Part shown: positions 1 through 5,871 of the stretch, in pieces
How positions within the stretch are numbered: the first letter of the stretch is position 1
Layout of the letters: each line of letters begins with the position of its first letter
From: a bacterium
GTDB taxonomy: Bacteria; SZUA-79; Acidulodesulfobacterales; Acidulodesulfobacteraceae
Length of the DNA stretch: 14,635 bases
Direction of reading: 5' to 3'
Assembly (NCBI GenBank): GCA_021821565.1
Contig: JAKACI010000010.1
Coordinates: forward strand, 1 to 14,635
Notes under the pieces: model-generated
Database searches by the model: none
Told to the model about the DNA's origin: nothing
The model's input: only the letters and a program-made list of their open reading frames with translations
Translations under genes and position numbers: made by a program

Positions 1-133
1 TTAACTTAACTTCATTTCCTTTTTTAAGAGCGGCGGTAACGGCATTTACAAATGAATTTAAAGCCTTTTCGCTGTCTATTTTAGTTAGATTTGACTCTTT
101 TGCGATAGCGTCTACTAATTCTTTCTTTGTCAT
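1..133 (-). CDS. hup: HU family DNA-binding protein (5' part only)
   Basis: The first 44 codons of a histone-like HU protein; the gene runs off the left edge. HU is a small dimeric nucleoid protein that bends and compacts DNA. The visible part starts MTKKELVDAIAKESNLTK and continues into a helix with KALNSFVNAVTAALKKG, the two N-terminal dimerisation helices typical of HU/IHF, followed by GNEVKL, which normally leads into the beta saddle. The start is set by an ATG at 131-133 with GGAG (139-142 on the plus strand as ctcc) five bases upstream. A sigma70-type promoter lies upstream at 221-249. The DNA-binding arm is outside the window, so HU cannot be separated formally from an IHF subunit, though the N-terminal sequence favours HU. 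Confidence 0.93.
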   Translation of the reverse strand, partial: MTKKELVDAIAKESNLTKIDSEKALNSFVNAVTAALKKGNEVKL

Positions 134-440
134 AATAACTCCGATCATTAATTTAAATTTATTTATTTATTTAAAGCGTTAAATAATAAGGCTTTTAAAG
201 CTATGTATGATATATATAAATATATATACGGTAAATAATGATTTGTCAATTATGTAGACTGTGTCAAATATAGAAAAAAAATACTGAATGAGCAAATTAC
301 GAAAATCTATCAAGATATAATTTTTTTTCTTGACAAGATATTTTTAAGGGAAATCTTTGCCTAATATATGCCGGGCGGACGGGAAAGCCTGTTCGGAATT
401 TATAAAGAAAAATAAATTAATGCCGAAGCTGATTTTTTAA
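134..440. other. Intergenic region between the HU gene and the glycosylase gene
   Basis: AT-rich non-coding DNA holding the HU promoter, an imperfect inverted repeat around 310-333 (tcaaga / tcttga flanking a T-rich stretch) and one isolated G+C-rich patch at 371-395. The patch can form an 8-bp stem (376-383 with 388-395) with a 4-base AAAG loop in the plus-strand RNA only, because three of the pairs are G-U. No convincing ORF was found. No clear intrinsic terminator for the glycosylase gene is visible. Confidence 0.5.
221..249 (-). promoter_or_regulatory. Sigma70-type promoter for the HU gene
   Basis: Read on the minus strand, a consensus -35 TTGACA (249-244) is followed after exactly 17 bases by TATATA (226-221). 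Transcription would start near 214, leaving a 5' leader of about 80 bases before the HU start codon. A second TTGACA copy lies 18 bases further upstream (267-262) but has no good -10 partner at standard spacing. Confidence 0.6.
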
Positions 441-1196
441 CTATGTTAAATTATTTAATTTGTTAAGTGGACAATCATTGCACAGAGGAATTCTTTTGCA
501 GAACATTTTGCCTGTCATTACTATTAACGCATGATATTCATTGTATATTTCTACATTTGTTTTATCGTTTGTTCCGCTGTTTTCCTCTTCGACTGTTTCT
601 TCATCGTAAACATAAAATATATTGTTTATATTGTCTGTAAAATATTTTTGCAGATTTTTATATTTCTCTTTTAATGCACTTTCAATTATATAGTGTCTTT
701 CAAGTATTCTTCTAGTATAAGCATCTATAACAAATACCGGCTTTTTTAATGCGTATAGCATTATACTGTCGGCAGTTTCCTCTCCTATGCCGGATATATT
801 AAGAAGTTTTTCCCGCATTACAGAAACGTTTTCATTTTTCATTAATTCAATAGAAAAATTATATTCCTTTTTTACAAAATTTATAAATTCTTTTATCTTA
901 AGAGCTTTCTGATTATAGTAGCCTGAAGGTCTTATAAATTCTTTTAATAAATCTAAATCTATTGTCTCCATAGCTTCAAAAGACAGCAGATTGCGGCTTT
1001 TAAGATTATAAATCGCTTTCTCTACGTTTATCCATGCAGTGTTCTGACCCAATATAGCGCCTATCATAACCTCAAAATCTGATTCTGCCGGCCACCAGTT
1101 CTTCATTTTACCGAATCTGTTATGCAGCAGATTGTAAATTATTTTTAAAATATTGCCGTCATCCCCTTCCTTAGAATATTTTTTGCAATGCATCAT
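441..1196 (-). CDS. HhH-GPD base-excision DNA glycosylase, MagIII/endonuclease III-like
   Basis: A 251-residue protein of the endonuclease III superfamily, predicted to remove damaged (probably alkylated) bases in base-excision repair. The helix-hairpin-helix has GIGEETAD (136-143) and the catalytic Asp lies in VIDAYTRRIL (D158). The position of the endonuclease III catalytic lysine (GVGRK in Nth) holds a glutamate, so a monofunctional glycosylase without AP-lyase activity is expected. WWP (34-36), LGQNT (49-53) and RPSGYYNQKA (89-98) match the pattern I recall for Helicobacter 3-methyladenine glycosylase MagIII. The C-terminus has only three cysteines of the usual four-cysteine cluster motif (C233-x5-C239-x2-C242, then nine residues to the end). 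Alkylation-repair genes lie just upstream on the same strand. No clear ribosome site precedes the tandem ATG-ATG start, so the second ATG is possible. Confidence 0.85.
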   Translation of the reverse strand: MMHCKKYSKEGDDGNILKIIYNLLHNRFGKMKNWWPAESDFEVMIGAILGQNTAWINVEKAIYNLKSRNLLSFEAMETIDLDLLKEFIRPSGYYNQKALKIKEFINFVKKEYNFSIELMKNENVSVMREKLLNISGIGEETADSIMLYALKKPVFVIDAYTRRILERHYIIESALKEKYKNLQKYFTDNINNIFYVYDEETVEEENSGTNDKTNVEIYNEYHALIVMTGKMFCKRIPLCNDCPLNKLNNLT

Positions 1197-1248
1197 ATTT
1201 TATAATTTAAGATACTAATTTACAAAAAATTTTATTGTTTAATTAATT

Positions 1249-1285
1249 TAACTTGATTAATTAATTATGTTAATTAATCAAGTTA
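1249..1285. repeat. Perfect 16-bp inverted repeat (hairpin, 5-base loop)
   Basis: TAACTTGATTAATTAA (1249-1264) is followed by ttatg and its exact reverse complement (1270-1285). It sits between the Ada-domain gene and the glycosylase gene, both on the minus strand, 53 bases upstream of the glycosylase start. It could act as a weak A+T-rich terminator or mRNA-end structure for the ogt pair. There is no G+C-rich stem and no clean T-run, so the role is unproven. Confidence 0.6.
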
Positions 1286-1417
1286 ATTATGATTAATATG
1301 ATTCATTGCTCTCAAACTGAACTTTATAGAAAAGACTATCAGCTAAGTCTCAATCATCTCATTCGGGTCATTCATTTCTATCCATCCCATCCGAGAGCGG
1401 TGCCTTGTTTATGAGTT

Positions 1418-1624
1418 TTATGGTTTACAAACTTTACAAGCCCTATAACCATTTTCTATTGCTTCATTCGTTGTATTGTAAAAAATCACATTCTCTCTCT
1501 TTGGTTTTTTGGCGCTGCATGAAGGCAAACAATATATCATCGTGGTTTTTACGGCAGTAAAAAAATAACCGTCATATTTCGTATCCTTGTAGCCGATAAA
1601 TTCGTATTTCTCATCATCACTCAA
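1418..1624 (-). CDS. Stand-alone Ada-type zinc-binding (methylphosphotriester acceptor) domain protein
   Basis: A 68-residue protein made only of the N-terminal domain of Ada. The four zinc ligands are C32 and C36 (IYCLPSC) and C63 and C66 (CKVC), spaced as in Ada, where the first cysteine accepts a methyl group from DNA methylphosphotriesters. FFTAV, PSCSAKKP and ENVIFY also fit the family. The AraC-like HTH and the methyltransferase domain that follow in Escherichia coli Ada are absent here, and the protein ends two residues after the last cysteine. The start is a TTG (1624-1622) that overlaps the TGA stop of ogt as TTGA. The nearby ATG triplets are out of frame, so translational coupling to ogt is likely. 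It may repair backbone methylation or sense alkylation; with no DNA-binding domain attached, a regulatory role would need a partner. Confidence 0.82.
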   Translation of the reverse strand: MSDDEKYEFIGYKDTKYDGYFFTAVKTTMIYCLPSCSAKKPKRENVIFYNTTNEAIENGYRACKVCKP

Positions 1625-2136
1625 AGCACACTGTTCCTTTGTTCAAGCTTTAGCAAGCGCTTCTTTACTGTTATTCCGCCTCCGTAGCCACCTAAATCGC
1701 CGTTACTGGAAATGATTCGGTGGCAAGGTATTGCAATAGCAATGGCGTTTGCTCCATTTGCACCGGCTACTGCACGAACAGCTTTTGTATTGTTTATATT
1801 TTTTGCTAATTGCAGATAGGTTGAAGTAGCGCCATAGGGTATTTTTATCAACGCATTCCAAACACTCTTCTGAAAATCGGTTCCAATCATTAATAATGGA
1901 ATGTCAAATTCTTTCCTGTTTTCTGTCAAATATTCATCAAGTTGTTCTTTTGCTTTTGTTAGTGTTGCGTCATTTTGTTCTAAAAAGTCAGCTTCAAGCC
2001 CAATTTTTACCCTATTGTCAACAGTTGTTCTCATTTTTCTATATCTGAAATCAAGCAAGCATAGACGACCATCAAAAGAACCCAATATTAGTTCTCCGAT
2101 TTTTGTTTTGTGATATTGGATATTGATTTGGTTCAT
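1621..2136 (-). CDS. ogt: Methylated-DNA--[protein]-cysteine S-methyltransferase
   Basis: Suicide DNA-repair enzyme that moves the alkyl group from O6-methylguanine to its own cysteine. The active-site motif PCHRI holds the acceptor C138, numbered from the ATG chosen here. GTDFQKSVWNAL (85-96), PYGATSTY (100-107) with the flipping-associated tyrosine, the probable arginine finger R121 in AVRAVAGANGAN, and GGYGGG near the C-terminus are all present. The length, 171 residues, is normal for the family. I chose the ATG at 2134-2136 because AAGGAG (2145-2150) lies 8 bases upstream of it; a TTG two codons earlier is only 2 bases from that site. The gene overlaps the Ada-domain gene by 4 bases, giving a two-gene alkylation-repair operon. 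Some stretches (for example 1681-1740, 48% G+C) are richer in G+C than neighbouring genes, which hints weakly at transfer. Confidence 0.95.
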   Translation of the reverse strand: MNQINIQYHKTKIGELILGSFDGRLCLLDFRYRKMRTTVDNRVKIGLEADFLEQNDATLTKAKEQLDEYLTENRKEFDIPLLMIGTDFQKSVWNALIKIPYGATSTYLQLAKNINNTKAVRAVAGANGANAIAIAIPCHRIISSNGDLGGYGGGITVKKRLLKLEQRNSVL

Positions 2137-2535
2137 TTGCAATACTCCTTATCTCTCTATTCTATTAAGCAATTTTACCTATATTTATTTTGCCGTTAAA
2201 ACCGCAATTTCAACTCATAAATTAATTATTTCTGAAAGTTATAATTTGAAATATATCGTCTTTTTCTCTGGATTAATTTTAATGTCTGTAACCGATATGA
2301 TGATATTTGAAAGAATTTATAGTTTATCCATATATTTTTAATGATTACAAGCGTCTCATCCGCCTATATTGCTTGCAGCGGTCGTTTCGGACGGTCGTAG
2401 CGGCATATTCTTCTGCTGAAAAAGACATGCTGTTTAAAGGCATGCAGAAGATTATATGTCGGACATGCGTATCAGTCTCTGTCGGACACTTAAAGTATAT
2501 CATTTAGTCTATCTCTTTTACAAGAGTTTTTAATA

Positions 2536-2735
2536 ACCCAAAATTGCCGATAGAGATTGTTAAAAGTGCTTTAATGTTTTAAAAAGATTAGATGGGCCGT
2601 CTAAATACCGAAGGCTTTAAACCGTACCTGCCTGCGCAGGAATGACACTCAACAGGTGAAACGATAAATCCTCGCAGAGTCATTCCTGCGTACGTAGAAA
2701 TCTAGAAAAATAATTTTCTATCGGCAATTTTGGGT
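2536..2735. mobile_element. Family 1 miniature element, copy A (200 bp, TA-flanked)
   Basis: The terminal inverted repeats ACCCAAAATTGCCGATAG and its reverse complement match perfectly over 18 bp, and each end is flanked by TA (2534-2535 and 2736-2737), giving a 20-bp perfect repeat if TA is included. The interior carries CCTGC...GCAGGAATGAC and TCATTCCTGCG segments, degenerate forms of the palindromes in copy C. No coding capacity is seen, so it would depend on a transposase encoded elsewhere. A TA target with short inverted ends suits an IS630/Tc1-type enzyme (inference). Confidence 0.8.
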
Positions 2736-2788
2736 TATAAGTTTTTTCTTGACCGACAAATTAAAAAAATAAATGATTGAGGTAAATT

Positions 2789-2887
2789 ATGTTAAAAATA
2801 GATTATGATAAAGACTGCGATATTTTAGAAATTAGATTCTCCGCCTGCATTTGCCTGTTTTACCTGCACACTAATGCTATTCTGTAA
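2789..2887 (+). pseudogene. Truncated DUF2283-like gene fragment
   Basis: A 32-codon frame starts at an ATG with GAGG (2779-2782) six bases upstream. Its first 17 residues, MLKIDYDKDCDILEIRF, follow the N-terminal pattern of DUF2283 proteins (M-x-I-x-YD-x-E-x-D-x-L-x-I-x-F). The sequence then enters a dispersed repeat (2840-2864, also at 3850-3874) and stops after an unrelated tail. DUF2283 proteins are usually about twice this length, so this looks like a gene remnant cut by the repeat. The family assignment rests on a short stretch. Confidence 0.5.
2840..2864. repeat. Dispersed 25-bp repeat, copy 1
   Basis: TCCGCCTGCATTTGCCTGTT plus TTACC recurs at 3850-3874 with two mismatches (TCCGCCTAT...). 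A shorter relative, TCCGCCTATATT, occurs at 2359-2370. This copy interrupts the DUF2283-like fragment. Its nature is unknown. Confidence 0.5.
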
Positions 2888-2949
2888 ATTAGTTTATTTT
2901 TAAAAATGCGTATCCAATTTTTTTAATTAATTTTTTTTAAAATGTTAAT

Positions 2950-3040
2950 TTTCTTATTTCTTATTTCTTATTTCTTATTAATTATTTCTTATTTCTTATT
3001 AATTATTTCTTATTAATTATTTCTTATTTCTTATTAATTA
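2950..3040. repeat. Tandem heptamer array, 13 units of TTTCTTA / TTAATTA
   Basis: Thirteen uninterrupted 7-bp units (91 bp). Nine are TTTCTTA (call it C) and four are TTAATTA (A), in the order C C C C A C C A C A C C A. The array ends 150 bp upstream of the start codon of the DsrE-like gene. Such short-period tracts can change copy number by slipped-strand mispairing; lying outside the coding region, a change would alter spacing or local DNA shape rather than reading frame. Confidence 0.85.
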
Positions 3041-3190
3041 AAATAAAGTGCGAATGATATAAATTATAGAAATGTCTCCTGAGCGACAAAATTTTAATTA
3101 AATATATTATACTATATTATAATATATAATGTTATATGATATATTAATTAATAATTTTAAGTAATAATTTAAAAAAAGGAGATTATATTT

Positions 3191-3664
3191 ATGTACAAAA
3201 TCGGGTTGTTTTTAATAACTGTTCAAATTCTTATTTTAAGCTTTAGTTCTATCCCTGCGTTTGCGAAGCATAATTCTAGCTACGACGGGTTTTATAAAAA
3301 TTATAATAAGCCTGTAAAGATGGTCATCGGCGTCAATATGCCCGGACAGCAATTTGGGATTTCAATGCTAAATGTAAAACATGCAATAAAATATCTTAAA
3401 TCAAAGGGCAAAAAATATTTAATTCAGGTAGTTTTTTATGGACCAATCGTAAAATTATTAATTCCTTCGCATAATAGGATGTATAATAACATTATTAATA
3501 AGCTTAGAAGTGAAGGAGTGAGTTTCAGGGTCAGCAAAAATGCTCTAATGCTAAACGGCGTTAATTCTAAAAATATACCTTCCTTTATAAAAATAATTCC
3601 CGGCGGAACGCTGCAGGTTTTTAAAAAAATAAATGAAGGCTATACCTATTTAATAGCAATGTGA
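3191..3664 (+). CDS. Secreted DsrE/DsrF-like family protein
   Basis: A 157-residue protein with a Sec signal peptide: a hydrophobic stretch at 5-21 and a likely cleavage after AFA (residue 25), so it should act in the periplasm. The mature part fits the DsrE-like alpha/beta fold: VKMVIGVN (42-49, first strand), a long helix, IQVVFYGPIVKLLI (78-91, the YGP-KLLL hallmark), EGVSFRVSKNALMLNGV, then IIPGGTLQVFKKINEGYTYL at the C-terminus. Family members with a cysteine in the VACxNT position carry or sense sulfur; here that position lies in VSKNA and the whole protein has no cysteine. Sulfur transfer through a thiol is therefore unlikely, and the substrate is unknown. AAGGAGA (3176-3182) supports the start. 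The gene stands alone, behind the heptamer array. Confidence 0.8.
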   Translation: MYKIGLFLITVQILILSFSSIPAFAKHNSSYDGFYKNYNKPVKMVIGVNMPGQQFGISMLNVKHAIKYLKSKGKKYLIQVVFYGPIVKLLIPSHNRMYNNIINKLRSEGVSFRVSKNALMLNGVNSKNIPSFIKIIPGGTLQVFKKINEGYTYLIAM

Positions 3665-3750
3665 AGATAACAAAAAATAGCTTAAGCTATCCGATTTATT
3701 TATTCCCCCACTCCCGCTTGAATCTGCGGGAAATTATGACATCTGAAATA

Positions 3751-3797
3751 ATTATGCAAAATCCTCTCCTTTTTTAAAGGAGAGGATTTTGCATAAT
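3751..3797. repeat. Perfect 22-bp hairpin downstream of the DsrE-like gene
   Basis: The arms at 3751-3772 and 3776-3797 are exact reverse complements separated by ttt. The inner part contains CCTCTCC/GGAGAGG. It starts 86 bases after the stop of the DsrE-like gene and could terminate transcription from the left, though no T-run follows the stem. It could equally be a small palindromic repeat; no second copy is in the window. Confidence 0.6.
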
Positions 3798-4162
3798 AAT
3801 ATTAGAATAATGTTATCCGATTTATTTTATCTCTTACTCTCGCCTCACTTCCGCCTATATTTGCCTGTTTTACCCGTCCATAAATGTAAAGATATTAATG
3901 ATACGCTCTATTGTTAATAAAAATTATTTTATTTTTCTATTTATTTTTATTACAATGAGAGGTATAACGAACATAAATACCATAATGAATTAAATTGAAT
4001 GATTATAAATTTTTTCAATTCGGAAACAAAAGAATTTTATACAACAGTTTTCAGTAAAAAAATTTCAACGAATATACAAAAAAGTCGCAATTCGCAAGCG
4101 CAAGTTAGATATGTATGATGGATGCCGCCGAAAAGATTGACGATTTAAAGTCTCCTCCTGTT

Positions 4163-4524
4163 ACCCAAAATTGCCGATAGAGATTGTTAAAATAGCTTTA
4201 AAGTTATATAAATACTGAATTCTCGCTTTCGCTGGAATGACACCCGCTGGGTGAAAACTTAACCCAACTTCACCACTGTTATTATTCTAAAATTATAACC
4301 CATTGATATTATTACATTTTATTTTTTATTTTGTAGTCGCCATAGACATTTTTGCTGCCCCATAAATATAGTAATATCAATATGTTGCCGGTAATTGTGG
4401 TGAAGTTGGGTTAAATACCCGTAAAGTCATTCCTGCGTATGCGGGTACACTTTAAAACCATCGGCATTTAGACGGCTCATCCATCTAGAAACTAAAAAAT
4501 AATTTTCTATCGGCAATTTTAGGT
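4163..4524. mobile_element. Family 1 miniature element, copy B, interrupted by a family 2 element
   Basis: The left end (ACCCAAAATTGCCGATAG, 4163-4180) is intact. The right end (CTATCGGCAATTTTAGGT) has one change (GGGT to AGGT). The interior matches copy C in the opposite orientation: GAATGACACCC, GGGTGAAAACT, then after the insertion AATACCCGTAAAGTCATTCC. Subtracting the 150-bp insertion and one TA leaves about 210 bp, similar to copy A. The flanking dinucleotides (TT and GT) are no longer TA, so this copy looks older. Confidence 0.75.
4262..4411. mobile_element. Family 2 miniature element, copy 1 (150 bp, TA-flanked, nested)
   Basis: The ends ACCCAACTTCACCAC and GTGGTGAAGTTGGGT are perfect 15-bp inverted repeats. 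TA flanks both sides (4260-4261 and 4412-4413). Removing the element and one TA restores GTGAAAACT-TA-AATACCC, which is the uninterrupted sequence (read on the other strand) in family 1 copy C near 6816-6833. This shows insertion at TA with TA duplication. No ORF is present. Confidence 0.85.
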
Positions 4525-4605
4525 GTTAACATACTCTAAGCATTAAAAGGGGGTGTATGGAATTGCAAGCTGTGCCAATCCTATATAATTAAATTGTAAT
4601 TTAAT

Positions 4606-5076
4606 TTATTTAATCGGTTCAATGTCAAGGAATTTTAATTCTTTTAAAATGTTGTTTACGACTAATTGGACGGAATTTTTCAAAGGTTCTGTTAATTCCA
4701 TACATATATTGTCGTAATTTTTTGGAACTGCCGCAAAAAAAATTAATTTTGGAGTATATCCCGTCAGTCCGCACATTGTTACAACATCAATAAATTCTAC
4801 TTCATGCGCTGTCTTTTTCATAAGATTTACAGGCAAATCTTTATCGCTGAATTTATAAATGCTGCCAGGTTTATCTTCAGTTTTAAGAGCATCAATAATT
4901 ATTGCAGTTTTCAGATTCAATATTTCGTCAAGCAGCCCATACCCCATTGTGCTGCCGTCTATGAGCTTAACTTTTGCTGCATCAAACAGATAGTTTTTAT
5001 TTAAAAAATTTATTATATGCACCCCGAATCCTTCATCTTGAAGCAGTATATTGCCTATTCCTATAATACCTACCAT
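4606..5076 (-). CDS. hyaD: [NiFe]-hydrogenase maturation endopeptidase (HyaD/HybD/HupD family)
   Basis: A 156-residue cytoplasmic endopeptidase that removes the C-terminal extension of the hydrogenase large subunit after nickel insertion. The start GIGNILLQDEGFGVH (6-20) is the family hallmark. The nickel-binding residues known from HybD (Glu, Asp, His) correspond to E15, D62 (IIIDAL) and H91 (HEVEF). DGST (40-43) and the C-terminal helix also fit, and the length is normal. The start ATG at 5074-5076 has no recognisable ribosome site. It is the last of three minus-strand genes with the hydrogenase cytochrome, 352 bases after the unknown gene. Its substrate, the large subunit, is not in this window. 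Confidence 0.92.
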   Translation of the reverse strand: MVGIIGIGNILLQDEGFGVHIINFLNKNYLFDAAKVKLIDGSTMGYGLLDEILNLKTAIIIDALKTEDKPGSIYKFSDKDLPVNLMKKTAHEVEFIDVVTMCGLTGYTPKLIFFAAVPKNYDNICMELTEPLKNSVQLVVNNILKELKFLDIEPIK

Positions 5077-5428
5077 AATATTTTTTTCATACGCCGACTG
5101 TTATATGCCGGCTTGAATTTTAATTAATTATATATTATATATAAATTCTCTATAATACTTGCCATAATACTCTTCTCATATATTAAAAGAAATTAAAATC
5201 TTTATCTTAATATATTCTTAATATATTCTTAATATATTCTTAAACAGAATAAAACGTTGAGATTGTTCATACAAATAAAATCTCTGAAAATTTTAAAGCA
5301 AAATAAACGAGATTAAAAGAGCTTTACTTTGTAAAGTGCATAATTAATTCCGTAAAATAATTTAGATATTATAAGTTGAAATAGATTGAATTTTTATATT
5401 AATTTATCTTATTTAATCTTATATTATC
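5077..5428. other. AT-rich intergenic region with an 11-bp tandem repeat
   Basis: No gene is supported here. Three tandem copies of CTTAATATATT occupy 5206-5238, followed by a partial fourth. The rest is A+T-rich with scattered TATAAT-like sequence on both strands, too common here to call promoters. Confidence 0.5.
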
Positions 5429-5761
5429 TTAATCTTTTCTTATTATGCAAGGAGCAAATTTTACCTCGCCCTTCATATTTCCAATACCTGTAATTTCAAA
5501 AATATCCTCCCTTGAAGAATCAAAAAAATTAGTTTTCAGTAATTCGCCCGTTTTAAAACAATAATAAATTTTTTGAGCTCTAAATTTTCGATATAAAGCA
5601 TATTCTTCAATATCAACGCGAGCACAAGAAAAAATTAACGAGCCGCAATTTTCAAAAAAATCACTATAATTATTATAATCTTCCCTTTTTAAACTATCTT
5701 CGTAAGAACTGTTCTCTTTAAGAATATAATAAATATATCCTTTTATCAGATTATCGATCAT
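5429..5761 (-). CDS. Hypothetical protein in the hydrogenase neighbourhood
   Basis: A 110-residue protein I do not recognise. It has no signal peptide or membrane segment, an acidic, tyrosine-rich N-terminal half, four cysteines (C39, C46, C68, C105) without a standard metal-site spacing, and a C-terminus reading ITGIGNMKGEVKFAPCIIRKD. Codon use looks coding and the frame is clean over its length. It lies between the hydrogenase cytochrome gene (110 bases upstream) and the maturation protease gene, both on the same strand, so co-transcription and a role linked to the hydrogenase are plausible but not shown. The ATG at 5759-5761 lacks a clear ribosome site. Confidence 0.6.
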   Translation of the reverse strand: MIDNLIKGYIYYILKENSSYEDSLKREDYNNYSDFFENCGSLIFSCARVDIEEYALYRKFRAQKIYYCFKTGELLKTNFFDSSREDIFEITGIGNMKGEVKFAPCIIRKD

Positions 5762-5845
5762 TTTTATATAAATTATATATTATAATATATTTTTCTGGTT
5801 ATTTTTTTATTTCTATTAAATTATAGCGGCAAGTATTTATATTTT

Positions 5846-5868
5846 ATTTATTATTATTAATAATAAAT
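5846..5868. repeat. AT-only palindrome after the hydrogenase cytochrome gene
   Basis: ATTTATTATTA and its exact reverse complement flank a single T, ending 3 bases from the cytochrome stop codon. Its position suggests mRNA-end stabilisation, but an all-AT stem is weak and could arise by chance in this composition. Confidence 0.35.
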
Positions 5869-5871
5869 AAT

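Larger units (their letters stand above)
2137..3190. other. Repeat-rich region upstream of ogt
   Basis: About 1 kb with no confidently recognised intact gene. In order it holds the ogt ribosome site, unassigned short open frames on both strands at 2123-2507, a locally G+C-richer patch (2359-2490) with two TGTCGGACA palindromes, a family 1 miniature element (2536-2735), a truncated DUF2283-like fragment (2789-2887), a copy of a dispersed 25-bp sequence (2840-2864), the heptamer array (2950-3040) and the AT-rich leader of the DsrE-like gene. Confidence 0.55.
3665..4605. other. Non-coding region between the DsrE-like gene and the hydrogenase protease gene
   Basis: Nearly 1 kb of converging intergenic DNA with no supported gene. 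It holds two related stretches (ccgatttatttat near 3691 and ccgatttatttta near 3817, each followed by C-rich pyrimidine sequence), the perfect hairpin at 3751-3797, a copy of the dispersed 25-bp repeat at 3850-3874, and the nested miniature elements at 4163-4524. Confidence 0.55.

Noticed and set aside
1318..1417. Continuation of the Ada protein (HTH remnant) after the stop at 1418
   Set aside because: The in-frame sequence past the stop (KLINKAPLSDGMDRNE, then stop) shows no resemblance to the Ada AraC domain.
1901..2113. Open frame on the plus strand, 70 codons
   Set aside because: It is antisense to ogt, which has all catalytic motifs; low-complexity Ser/Phe-rich translation is typical of a shadow frame.
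2123..2507. Two overlapping plus-strand frames (2123-2341 and 2307-2507)
   Set aside because: No ribosome site, no recognisable domain, and the first overlaps the start of ogt. Not enough to call genes.
2950..3040. CRISPR array
   Set aside because: Units are 7 bp and contiguous, with no spacers and no cas genes.
5070..5090. Six-codon leader peptide (MKKILW) overlapping the hydrogenase protease start
   Set aside because: No ribosome site, and a frame this short is expected by chance in A-rich DNA.
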